Shown here: positions 34,133-42,099 of the stretch, piece after piece | Position numbering within the stretch: the stretch's first letter is position 1 | How the letters are laid out: each line of letters begins with the position of its first letter | Origin: M3007 sp046316495 | GTDB lineage: Bacteria; Bacteroidota; Bacteroidia; Chitinophagales; Saprospiraceae | DNA length: 64,000 nucleotides | Direction of reading: 5' to 3' | Assembly (NCBI GenBank): GCA_046316495.1 | Contig: JBKDAM010000016.1 | Span: 11,064-75,063, forward strand | Notes under the pieces: model-generated | Database searches by the model: none | The model's input: only the letters and a program-made list of their open reading frames with translations | Told to the model about the DNA's origin: nothing | Made by a program: the position numbers and the translations under genes

Positions 34133-34372
34133 CTTCAACGAAAAAGCATAGAATGCTGCGTTTCTCATTTCTCATTTTGTGAAAACAAAGCATACCCACC
34201 CCCTTATCTTGTTGGGCTCAAGCGCGTTTCAGTACCAAAGGAAAAAAGGTTGCCCTCTCTCCAAACTGCAGAGTGACATCCCAAAGTAGACGAAAATACA
34301 GTACCAAAAAAACAAAAGAAGCAATAGCCCCTGGAAAGGCAGACCGAGGATGGGTTAAAGTTGAGCGATCCC

Positions 34373-36088
34373 TTACTCTTCCTCTTTTTCCAATTCTTGC
34401 ATTGCTGGATTCTGGCTCCATTCCAGGTAGGCAGTCGGTGTAAATCCTGTGATCTCTTTAAATTGACGGTAAAAAGAAATTCGATTAGCAAATCCACTTT
34501 TTTCAGCTATCTCGTTCATTGTTAAGGACCCAGCACTTGAAGCCAGCAACCGCCTGGCCTCATTCACCCTTAAACCATTCACCAACCCTGCAAAATTAGT
34601 TTTCCCGCCACTGCTAATCGCCTGCGACAAGTAGCGGCGACTTTTATTCATTACAGCGCTTAAGTCATCCATACTAAAACCAGGGTTGAGAAAAAGTTTC
34701 TCCTGCTCGATTTTTCGGACGATGGCATTGTACAAGCTGGTCAGAGGTATATCCTCCTCCCCCTCTTTACGATCTGTTACGGTTACAGAAGGATCGAGGT
34801 AGGAAACAGGAACACTATTAGCCACCGCCAGGTTCATTTGATAAAGGGTTCTCATATTGTTTTTTAGGCGCAGGTACAAGACAGCAATTCCAGCGACTGC
34901 AATCAAAACAATAATAAGCGCACTTAATAAAATGATCAGCGTGGTTCTTTTACGCTCCGAATCCAGTCTTAACTGTTCCTTCTCTAAATTAAGTTGCTCT
35001 ACCTCATACAGCGTCTGCATTTCAGAATACTCGGCGGTGGTCGCTTCACCGGTATTCTCCGCGCGGTAATCTTTATATTTTTGGAAAGCTTTTAAATAAT
35101 TCGGGAAATCACCAATTTGAGCATAATACGCGACATAAGCAGCCCAAACCTCTGAAAGATTCTCCCTTCGTCCGGTGGAATGAATGATTTCCAAAGACTT
35201 ATTTAGATATCCTGGCACCAATTCCAACCCTGATCCAGACAAAACATGCGAATAACCAAGAAGGTAGTAAGCAGCACCCTGGGAATCAGTCATCCCATAC
35301 TTGATTCCAAGGGATAAAGCTTCTTCCAGATACTGGTTTGCTAGGCGGAAATTTTCACTATCAATTTGCTCAGAACCCATACTGATCAATAAGCTGGCCA
35401 TATTGGCATAAGCATTAATAGATCTGAAAATAGCAAGCGCCCGACTTTCGGCAGCATTAACTTCTGATTTATTGCGGTAAAACATCCCCAAATTTTGATA
35501 ACAAAGCCCCATACTCATGGAATCTTTATGTCTCGCCGCATAATTCAGCGCCGATTGAGTAATTTGGATGGCTCGCTCGTTGTTCTCTTTTTTCCCGTCC
35601 AATAAGGCAATGTTAATCCAGGTTTTGACAATAGAAGAGGAGTCTCCTAGTTTTTCTGCGATACGCAAAGAGGCATAATAGGCATTCAATGCCTCGTTTA
35701 ATCGACTTTGCTTATCGTAAATAACTCCCAGGTTGTTCCAGTTGGCCTCCGCAAAACTTAGGTTTTGCTCGGCGTGACGGGTCTCAAGCGCCCTTTTGTA
35801 ATAATTGGAAGCCAGCGTGTTCCAACCCTGATAATAATTGATGATTCCTTTTAAGTAATTGGCCTTCGCCAAAAATGAATCACTCGCAAACTCCTCTTGG
35901 TCTAGCCGCTTTAAGAGCAGCTCTACAAGTGAATCCGCACCCCGCAAATCATCGGGAATACGATTCTTGGCAGAACTAAATAAAATATCCTCTTCTGACT
36001 GTGCCGACAGAGGAACTATAAAGAAAAACAGACCAGCCAATAGCGCAACAAACTTCCTCCGCTCCAGCGCTGATAGGTAGATTAACAT
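34373..36088 (-). CDS. TPR-sensor AraC-family transcriptional regulator
   Basis: 571 residues. It has a signal or anchor segment (about 10-30), TPR repeats (about 60-350; 'WNNLGVIYDKQSRLNEALNAYYASL', seen in parts), one membrane segment (about 378-402; LIILLSALIIVLIAVAGIAVLY) and a cytoplasmic AraC-type DNA-binding domain. The latter has two helix-turn-helix units, 'MNEIAEKSGFANRISFYRQF' and 'KEITGFTPTAYLEW'. The layout suggests a periplasmic or membrane sensor directly coupled to transcription, as in many Bacteroidota regulators. Targets are unknown. The repeat-rich intergenic region just downstream, or the propeller gene upstream, are candidates by position. Confidence 0.87.
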   Translation of the reverse strand: MLIYLSALERRKFVALLAGLFFFIVPLSAQSEEDILFSSAKNRIPDDLRGADSLVELLLKRLDQEEFASDSFLAKANYLKGIINYYQGWNTLASNYYKRALETRHAEQNLSFAEANWNNLGVIYDKQSRLNEALNAYYASLRIAEKLGDSSSIVKTWINIALLDGKKENNERAIQITQSALNYAARHKDSMSMGLCYQNLGMFYRNKSEVNAAESRALAIFRSINAYANMASLLISMGSEQIDSENFRLANQYLEEALSLGIKYGMTDSQGAAYYLLGYSHVLSGSGLELVPGYLNKSLEIIHSTGRRENLSEVWAAYVAYYAQIGDFPNYLKAFQKYKDYRAENTGEATTAEYSEMQTLYEVEQLNLEKEQLRLDSERKRTTLIILLSALIIVLIAVAGIAVLYLRLKNNMRTLYQMNLAVANSVPVSYLDPSVTVTDRKEGEEDIPLTSLYNAIVRKIEQEKLFLNPGFSMDDLSAVMNKSRRYLSQAISSGGKTNFAGLVNGLRVNEARRLLASSAGSLTMNEIAEKSGFANRISFYRQFKEITGFTPTAYLEWSQNPAMQELEKEEE

Positions 36089-36186
36089 AGTAAGAGATAT
36101 TAAAAATACAACAAAATAGAGTTAGGTCTCTAATTGATAGGACTATGCATCAAAAAAGAACTTAACAGGAGTATTTACACACAGTA

Positions 36187-36229
36187 AAAAGAAGTAAAGC
36201 CACCCAAAGAGCGTGGTTTTACTTCTTTT
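36187..36229. terminator. Strong bidirectional hairpin between regulator and propeller gene
   Basis: A 17-bp stem, AAAAGAAGTAAAGCCAC (36187-36203) with GTGGTTTTACTTCTTTT (36213-36229), one G-T pair and a 9-base loop, with T-rich ends on both strands. It should end the minus-strand transcript of the gene at 36369-37655. A second small repeat (TTTTTTCGA/TCGAAAAAA, 36302-36325) lies between it and that gene's stop. Confidence 0.8.
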
Positions 36230-36368
36230 CAATGCAATATTACACCTACTTTATGGAATATCCAAACAGGTTACTCGAAGGCAAGAGCAGTTCACACAAT
36301 ATTTTTTCGAAAACAATCGAAAAAAGAGCGTTTTCAGAAGAAAATAGGGTGCCCCTCCCAAAGCGTGT

Positions 36369-37655
36369 TTATTTTTCAAATTCTACGATGTGCTCAGAGG
36401 AATATTGATCATCTTGTGGATGAACTTTTTTTACAAAAAAACGAGCGCGCTTCCCTAACCGCAAACAGGTGTATTTATTCCGTACATCTTCTTCTGTGCT
36501 CATCGGCTGCAAGGAGGGATACCATAACGTATATCCTGGTTTTTCAAAAAATAATTGAGGAGTAGTCCAGTCCTGACTATTCAGGGCGGCACCCAGATCT
36601 TTATTTTTATTGAAGGAAATATAGACTTGGCTTCCTACCCAAGATTTTCCCACTACCTTACCCATCATCATTACCCAACATTCCAAGTAGGTATTCCAAC
36701 TGACAGAAGGGCCCCAATGAAAGCCACCGGTTGGAGAAGAAGCTGGACCTCCCCCCGCCTCCACTGGAATTTGAAGCGACTGAATGGGGGAACCTATCCC
36801 ATTGTAAGGCACCGTGAAAGCTTTCCCATCCCAACGCCGCGCCTTTCCTACTGGGTTATCCAAATCTTTAAGAGCAATTCGAGCAACACTAATACATTGC
36901 CCAGACCATTCTTTTATTGGATCATAGTTTTTTTCTTCATAAACACCGGGGTATCCGTATTCTCCATAAAACAAATACAAATAGTCTCCACTCGCCACCG
37001 CAGAGGGGTCCCCTACTCCTCCAGCAAAGGTATTGGACGTATTGTGGGGTTTCAAAATCATGCGCGGATCCAGGTCTTCTATAAAAATCCCGCGGTTGTC
37101 CCAGCTTTTTCCGCCATCTGTTGATTTCATAATTCCAATTCGGCACACAGCGGCAGCACTTTTGGGGCCCCGCAGGCCCTGCGGCCAGTTGACATTCCGG
37201 TACCCTTCACCGGTTTTTCGCTTGTAAGGAAGGGTTTGAGGGTAATTTTCATTGTGGTAAATACCATACAGGGTACGGCCGGAAACATCTTTGGGATCCT
37301 GATAAACGGTTTCAAACCAAACTGCCCCATGCAGCCCTGGCTTACCAATGGGTGCATTTTCTGGCATGATTGGGTCGAAAAATCGATCCGATGGACTCTT
37401 AAATACTTCATCCGCATTTTTTCCATCCGCATATTTTAAGTCTACCCCAATTCCCCAAACAGGATCTTCTCCATACTTTCCTGGGAAGATGCGAAGGGTG
37501 TCCCCAATCCAAGCCTCCGCCATATTGCAATCAACAAAAGAGTTGAAGCGGATTTTTTCCGCAGGAATCAACTTGAAGGTTGGGTTAAACACCTGGCAAA
37601 AAGTGGACGTTTGCCAGCTCAAAAGAGCAACTAAAACAAGTGCTTTCATCATCAA
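36369..37655 (-). CDS. Exported beta-propeller-like protein (glycosidase-like), unknown specificity
   Basis: 428 residues with a signal peptide (ending near STFCQ). The repeated strand pattern with 'YGIYHNENYP', 'GIMKSTDGGKSWDNRGIFIE', 'GGVGDPSAVASGDYLYLFYG', 'GGFHWGPSVSWNTYLECWVM' and 'QVYISFNKNKDL' recalls five-bladed-propeller GH43/GH32/sialidase-like proteins. The 'S.DGG.sW' Asp-box and the 'DPSA' turn are typical. I cannot assign catalytic residues with confidence. It may be a secreted carbohydrate-active protein. A TATATTTG promoter element lies at 37739-37746, so it is monocistronic. Confidence 0.7.
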   Translation of the reverse strand: MMMKALVLVALLSWQTSTFCQVFNPTFKLIPAEKIRFNSFVDCNMAEAWIGDTLRIFPGKYGEDPVWGIGVDLKYADGKNADEVFKSPSDRFFDPIMPENAPIGKPGLHGAVWFETVYQDPKDVSGRTLYGIYHNENYPQTLPYKRKTGEGYRNVNWPQGLRGPKSAAAVCRIGIMKSTDGGKSWDNRGIFIEDLDPRMILKPHNTSNTFAGGVGDPSAVASGDYLYLFYGEYGYPGVYEEKNYDPIKEWSGQCISVARIALKDLDNPVGKARRWDGKAFTVPYNGIGSPIQSLQIPVEAGGGPASSPTGGFHWGPSVSWNTYLECWVMMMGKVVGKSWVGSQVYISFNKNKDLGAALNSQDWTTPQLFFEKPGYTLWYPSLQPMSTEEDVRNKYTCLRLGKRARFFVKKVHPQDDQYSSEHIVEFEK

Positions 37656-37738
37656 GCAGCTTAATTTTTATGAATAAACGTTAAGAGAAATGGGTAATAC
37701 TGCTATCCAGCCCGTTATCGAAACAGCATAACTGAAAA

Positions 37739-37746
37739 CAAATATA
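37739..37746 (-). promoter_or_regulatory. Promoter -7 element of the exported propeller gene
   Basis: Minus strand TATATTTG, matching TAnnTTTG, 83 bases upstream of the start at 37655. Confidence 0.5.
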
Positions 37747-37887
37747 TCACAATTTATAATAGTAAAACTTTTAAATTACACCATTCGGGTTCTCTTTATA
37801 ACTGGAGTAGCTTTAAAAGAAAAGGAGTGGTATGTGGAGGTGGAATTGAAACCTCATTTACTCAAGCAGCCGGCCTCCATCAGCCCA

Positions 37888-37931
37888 ATAAAAAACGGGG
37901 AGAATGGCTGCTTTCGCGCCATTCTCCCCGT
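37888..37931 (-). terminator. Terminator of the propeller lipoprotein gene
   Basis: A perfect 13-bp stem, ACGGGGAGAATGG (37895-37907) with CCATTCTCCCCGT (37919-37931), and an 11-base loop. On the minus strand it is followed by TTTTTATT. Confidence 0.88.
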
Positions 37932-37961
37932 GCTTAGATCGGATGTGGAGTATCTCTAGGA

Positions 37962-39125
37962 CTACTCTTGTTTTTCCTTCAAATAAATCAAAACTGGCTC
38001 CGCTTCCGCTGCCGCCGTCTCCAAGGCAGCGCCCAGTCCAGGGTAAAGGGTATTCAACTGCTCAACTTGCACTTGGTTGGCCTGAAAGAGTGCCGCTATC
38101 TGCTCCGGGCGCACCAATATAGCCACCTGCTGATTGCCCTTGGGCAGCACGGTACTGCGGGAAATCAACTTAGAAATTGGATCTGCAGCAAGATCCGACA
38201 GGTTAAATAACTGGTTGGTTGACAAGTCTGCCCAACCATGACGAATCCGGTTTTGATGCTGGTACTCCACTTGCATCCAGTCGCCCGTAACCGCAAGCCA
38301 CTCGTTCAGGAAGCCGTACTGTTCCACATCTGGAAAACGAATAGGCTGGGAGGCCAACGCCTCTGGTACATTATCCGCACCAAAGTCAAATTGATACTTC
38401 GGGGTACAGCTAGTAGGCGTGATAGTGTACACCGTATTTCCAAAAGGAGGATTGACCAGGATTTCATTCCCGCTTCTGGTGATAAAGCCTGTGTACTCGT
38501 ACGCGAGGTTTTCACGATCAGCTCCGTAGGGCAAGAACTGGTTGAGCAGGTTACCAGTTGAATCATATACCAATACATAATGATACCCCGATACCTCGGT
38601 AGCACTGTGTTCATTGTAAAGGTAAAAGTTGCCTGCAGCATCCCGCACCACCCCATCGCCAATAGCTCCGGTCGCTTTCTTATTCAGCAAATTGCCTTGT
38701 AGATCGTATTGGTACAAAGATCGGCGGCCGGCAGCAAGCAGGGTGATTTCATTTCCGCGCACTTCTACATCGTTTAATCCTTCGTAGGCATTTTCTTCAC
38801 TGCCCTGTTGTCCAATTTTTCGAACAAAAGTACCATCGGGGGAGAGCAGCCAAACATCCTGAAAATCAGTTTGATTATCCAGCACCAACAAGTGCCCATC
38901 CTCGGTAAAAACCACCTTTTTGATGCTTCGAAGCTGGTAATCAGGAGATTTTTGGAGCACGGTGAACCCGATCGGCTCCATCTGGCTCAACAAGCCTGCC
39001 GGCGGTTCCGATTGCTCAGCAGGGGTCACTAGTGAAATGGTACTTAGAGAAGATCGTTCTTTAGAACAAGAACTTAGTAGGCTAAGGGAAGCGCCCACAG
39101 CCAGGTAAAGCAGGACATGTTTCAT
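37962..39125 (-). CDS. Six-bladed beta-propeller lipoprotein
   Basis: 387 residues. The lipobox LLSSC puts the lipidated Cys at about residue 20. The mature protein has repeated propeller blades such as 'IKKVVFTEDGHLLVLDNQ', 'VWLLSPDGTFVRKIGQQGSE', 'LYQYDLQGNLLNKK', 'DGVVRDAAGNFYLYNEHS' and 'LVYDSTGNLLNQFLPYG'. This is the pattern of the six-bladed propeller (BF3164/NHL-like) proteins that are abundant in Bacteroidota. It is probably surface- or periplasm-facing; the ligand is unknown. A -7 element (TACTTTTG on the minus strand) lies at 39341-39348. Confidence 0.85.
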   Translation of the reverse strand: MKHVLLYLAVGASLSLLSSCSKERSSLSTISLVTPAEQSEPPAGLLSQMEPIGFTVLQKSPDYQLRSIKKVVFTEDGHLLVLDNQTDFQDVWLLSPDGTFVRKIGQQGSEENAYEGLNDVEVRGNEITLLAAGRRSLYQYDLQGNLLNKKATGAIGDGVVRDAAGNFYLYNEHSATEVSGYHYVLVYDSTGNLLNQFLPYGADRENLAYEYTGFITRSGNEILVNPPFGNTVYTITPTSCTPKYQFDFGADNVPEALASQPIRFPDVEQYGFLNEWLAVTGDWMQVEYQHQNRIRHGWADLSTNQLFNLSDLAADPISKLISRSTVLPKGNQQVAILVRPEQIAALFQANQVQVEQLNTLYPGLGAALETAAAEAEPVLIYLKEKQE

Positions 39126-39578
39126 GGAATGGAAAGGTGTGTGTTTTAAAAAAGGTTCATTGAATCTACTGTTATTTACATTTTCTCCAATGGTTTACCA
39201 TCATGGGAGGGTTATAAAAAACAGCTTTGGTGAAATAAATAGCACCCACGGATCACGTTCGTTGGCATAACGGGGAAATAAAAGATGGAAAATTAATCCA
39301 CTTGCAGGCTCCCAACTGCTGGTTGAACTATTAAACGAAACAAAAGTACTACCCCCCCCATTTTTTCAAAAAATTTAACACATGTAATAATTCAATATAT
39401 TTATTTGTTCTCAATGAAGGGATGAATTGAAACGGGGAAAGTCGTGCAGAAAACAGAAGCTTATCCCTATCAGCGTGTAACATTTTGGAAAACAACTACA
39501 CTAACGGGTACCTTTGCTGTTAAAAAAGCAGCAATGGATTCCATATTAGGGTCAAAAAACACTAAACAGTATTATTTC
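39126..39578. other. Divergent intergenic region
   Basis: About 450 bases between the propeller lipoprotein (minus) and the TraB/GumN gene (plus). It contains a minus-strand -7 element (39341-39348), a run of eight C (39352-39359) and AT-rich sequence near 39360-39415. An open frame continues upstream of the TraB/GumN start but has no family features. Confidence 0.5.
39341..39348 (-). promoter_or_regulatory. Promoter -7 element of the propeller lipoprotein gene
   Basis: Minus strand TACTTTTG, matching TAnnTTTG, about 215 bases upstream of the start, leaving a long leader. Confidence 0.45.
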
Positions 39579-40457
39579 ATGAAAAAACAACCACAGATTT
39601 GGTTATTCAGTACCCTCTTGGTGCTGACAGCATCGTTCTCTACCCTTTACAGTCAGGCATTGGACAATAGCCTGCTTTGGGAAATCACCGGTCCGGGTCT
39701 CAAAAAGCCCTCCTATTTATTTGGCACTTTTCACCTTATGTGTTCCGAGCAAATTCAGCCCACAGACGCTTTAAAAGAAAAGCTCGGGAAAGCGGACCAG
39801 CTATGCCTTGAACTGGACATGGACGATCCAGCGACTCGCAAACAAATGGAAACCAGCGTCCTGCTTCCTCCAGGAAAAAAACTCACGCAGTTTTGCTCTC
39901 CCTCCGACTCTGCCATTATCAATGCCTTTTTGAAATCGACGGTAGGCGCCACCCTCGATCAAATGGCGGTAATGAAGCCGCTAGTGCTAATGCAACTGGT
40001 TTATTTACCCCTGTTGGGCTGCCAACCAGATTCCTGGGAAATGCGCTTAACCCAGCTTGCGACCGATCAGAAAAAAGAAGTGAAAGGACTGGAAACCGTT
40101 GCATTTCAAATGGGGCTCTTTGATAACATTCCCTATGCTACACAGGTGGATTGGGTGGTTGAGTATCTCAGCAAAAATGATCAAACCGTGGCTGAGTTCA
40201 AGTCACTGGTAAAAAGTTACCAAGAGCAAAATCTGAACGCCATGGTCGAACTAGTAAACGCCTCGCCACAATTTCGCGACCACGCAGAGGTATTACTCGA
40301 CCAGCGGAACCGTAATTGGGCAGAACAAATTCCAACGATGGCAAAGCAAAAATCGACCTTTTTTGCGGTGGGAGCTGGCCATTTGGGAGGCTCAAACGGC
40401 GTTATTGCCCTGCTTCGTCAAAAAGGTTATACCCTCCGCCCCGTTAAAAACAGTTAA
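39579..40457 (+). CDS. TraB/GumN family protein
   Basis: 292 residues from MKKQPQIWLF at 39579; the frame is open further upstream, but this Met is directly followed by a signal peptide (ending near LYSQA). It has the two family GxxH motifs, 'GTFH' (49-52) and 'GAGHLGG' near the C-terminus, plus conserved Glu in 'LCLELDMDD'. GumN/TraB (TIKI-like) proteins are thought to be metal-dependent proteases of the erv/EreA fold; the substrate is unknown. The next gene begins 89 bases downstream. Confidence 0.88.
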   Translation: MKKQPQIWLFSTLLVLTASFSTLYSQALDNSLLWEITGPGLKKPSYLFGTFHLMCSEQIQPTDALKEKLGKADQLCLELDMDDPATRKQMETSVLLPPGKKLTQFCSPSDSAIINAFLKSTVGATLDQMAVMKPLVLMQLVYLPLLGCQPDSWEMRLTQLATDQKKEVKGLETVAFQMGLFDNIPYATQVDWVVEYLSKNDQTVAEFKSLVKSYQEQNLNAMVELVNASPQFRDHAEVLLDQRNRNWAEQIPTMAKQKSTFFAVGAGHLGGSNGVIALLRQKGYTLRPVKNS

Positions 40458-40546
40458 AGTTTGCTTCCGACTGATCCATTTTATTGTCCTTGTGTTTAAT
40501 AGTAATACTTTCAAATTTCACTATTAAACATTAAATACGGTATATT

Positions 40547-41347
40547 ATGAACGCAGGTCGTTTGGGGTTTTTATCCGTCGCTGCTCTAGGCTTATTAAGT
40601 TTAACGAGCACCAGTTGCACCGTGGTCCGTCAGGGAGAAGTAGGTGTAAAACGTAAATTGGGTCGCTACAGCAATAACACGTACACCGGTGGACTCCGGG
40701 TGTACAATCCGTTTATCGCCACCATTGTAAAAGTGTCAACCCAGACCGAGAACCTAGAGATCCAGGCCGATATCCCTTCCAGGGAGGGCCTTACTATTCG
40801 CTCCGACGTCTCCATCCTGTACAAGGTGGTTCAGAAAGACGCACCGGACTTGCTGCGGAACATTGGTTTGGATTACGAAGAGACGGTAATTTTGCCGGTG
40901 TTCCGTTCCGCCATTGCGGACGTAAGCGCGAAGTATTACGCCAAGGACATGCACTCCGGCAATCGAACTGAAATTGAGAATTCAGTGCGGGAGCTCATGA
41001 TGAAATACTTGAAAGACAAAGGTATTTTGATTGAGTCGGTGCTATTAAAAAGCATTCAACTGCCCAGGAGCTTGGCAAATGCCATTGAAGAGAAACTGGA
41101 AGCAGAGCAGCAAGCCCAACGTATGGAGTTCGTACTGCAGCGGGAGCGGCAGGATGCAGAGCGAAAGCGCATTTCGGCAGAAGGAACCCGGGACGCCAAC
41201 CAAATTATTTCCGAAGGTCTGACAGAGAAAATCCTCCAGTTCAAGGCAATTGAAGCTTGGCTATCCCTTTCTCAGTCGCAGAATACCAAGGTGGTCATCT
41301 CCAACGGTACCGTGCCGATGATGATGAATCCACTAGAGCAAAAATAA
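40547..41347 (+). CDS. SPFH/prohibitin family protein
   Basis: 266 residues. A hydrophobic N-terminus (9-25) ends in 'STSCTVVRQGE', which could be a lipoprotein signal or a membrane anchor. The SPFH/Band-7 domain (about 25-190) has 'VRQGEVGVKRKLGRYSNNT' and 'REGLTIRSDVSILYKV'. A coiled-coil tail (about 185-235; 'EAEQQAQRMEFVLQRERQ') follows, as in prohibitins. These form large ring or cage assemblies at the inner membrane and modulate proteolysis. It stands between the TraB/GumN gene and a Crp-like regulator, with no clear operon. Confidence 0.9.
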   Translation: MNAGRLGFLSVAALGLLSLTSTSCTVVRQGEVGVKRKLGRYSNNTYTGGLRVYNPFIATIVKVSTQTENLEIQADIPSREGLTIRSDVSILYKVVQKDAPDLLRNIGLDYEETVILPVFRSAIADVSAKYYAKDMHSGNRTEIENSVRELMMKYLKDKGILIESVLLKSIQLPRSLANAIEEKLEAEQQAQRMEFVLQRERQDAERKRISAEGTRDANQIISEGLTEKILQFKAIEAWLSLSQSQNTKVVISNGTVPMMMNPLEQK

Positions 41348-41458
41348 CGGGGATAGAACAGGTTAGCCGTCGCAAAAAAAACAAATCAGGAAGAAAGTCA
41401 CTTGAAAAAGCCATACAGGTGGTATCTTTCCTGATCGGATGACGAGCTTTCAGGTACT

Positions 41459-42028
41459 ATGAATCCACTTTTGCCCTATTTTGATCAGCTATATCGGCTG
41501 GACAGCGCCGCCAAAGCGGCGCTGTCTGCCGTTTGCAGCACCATTTACCTACCCAAAAACGAACTGTTACAACCCATTGGCCAGCCTTGCAGGACAATCT
41601 ACATTGTGGAGAAGGGCATAGCCCGCATCTTTTACTACAAAGATGGGGTTGACATTACCGAATATTTTGCTGCCGAGCAACAGTTGATTGTGCGTGCAGA
41701 AAGTTTATTCAAGGGAATTCCCTCCCAAAAAGGCATACAGGTTTTGGAGGATACCACCTTGACTGCTATTCCAGCTGCTCAACTGTTTCAACTTTTTGAT
41801 GAATACCCCGGCATTGAGCGGCTTTTTCGAAAAATCATTGAAACTGCTTATGTCGACACCGTACTTCGGTTGGAAAGCCTTCAGTTTAACAGTGCGGAAG
41901 AGCGGTATAAGAATTTGATAGAGAGCACTCCTGACATCATTAAGCGGGTACCTTTAAAGTATATTGCCTCCTTTTTAGGCATTACGCAGGTGAGTTTAAG
42001 TCGGATACGATCTAAACCCTTGACCTAG
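41459..42028 (+). CDS. Crp/Fnr-family transcriptional regulator
   Basis: 189 residues. The N-terminal cyclic-nucleotide-binding-like beta-roll (about 15-120; 'GQPCRTIYIVEKGIARIFYY', 'VLEDTTLTAIPAAQLFQLF') is followed by a long helix and a C-terminal helix-turn-helix 'KYIASFLGITQVSLSRIR'. This matches the compact Bacteroidota Crp/Fnr-like regulators. Conserved cNMP-phosphate contacts are not obvious, so the ligand is unknown. It is followed by a terminator at 42036-42071 and convergent with pgk. Confidence 0.9.
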   Translation: MNPLLPYFDQLYRLDSAAKAALSAVCSTIYLPKNELLQPIGQPCRTIYIVEKGIARIFYYKDGVDITEYFAAEQQLIVRAESLFKGIPSQKGIQVLEDTTLTAIPAAQLFQLFDEYPGIERLFRKIIETAYVDTVLRLESLQFNSAEERYKNLIESTPDIIKRVPLKYIASFLGITQVSLSRIRSKPLT

Positions 42029-42035
42029 AAACGAC

Positions 42036-42077
42036 AAGGCCCCCCGTTGTGGTGACAGCGGAGGGCCTTGATTCTTT
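42036..42077 (+). terminator. Terminator after the Crp-like gene
   Basis: A 14-bp imperfect stem (42036-42049 with 42058-42071; one mismatch, one G-T pair) followed by ATTCTTTTT. It also ends close to the convergent pgk stop. Confidence 0.8.
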
Positions 42078-42099
42078 TTGAAAAATAACTTGTACAGGT

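Larger units (their letters stand above)
33654..34372. other. Long non-coding region rich in inverted repeats
   Basis: 719 bases without a gene I can support. It contains a hairpin terminator (33766-33800), a 16-bp palindrome (33877-33892), overlapping divergent -7-like elements (34004-34017), a 7-bp inverted repeat with GTTAC/GTAAC arms (34042-34069), and a perfect 16-bp inverted repeat (34085-34132). A third copy of its arm lies at 34168-34180. Short open frames at 34204-34497 on the minus strand overlap the regulator gene and show no family features. Confidence 0.6.
37656..37961. other. Intergenic region: promoter and terminator only
   Basis: 306 bases containing the minus-strand promoter of the propeller gene (37739-37746) and the terminator of the upstream lipoprotein gene (37895-37931). 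I see no gene in it. Confidence 0.6.

Noticed and set aside
33654..34372. Insertion sequence remnant with terminal inverted repeats
   Set aside because: The inverted repeats are close together and hairpin-like, there is no transposase fragment and no target duplication that I can see.
34204..34497. 97-codon minus-strand frame in the repeat-rich region
   Set aside because: It overlaps the 3' end of the AraC regulator gene in another frame; composition is low-complexity and no domain is visible.
37800..37870. tRNA-like sequence near GGTGGAATTGAAACCTC
   Set aside because: No acceptor stem, anticodon arm or consistent T-arm can be folded around it.
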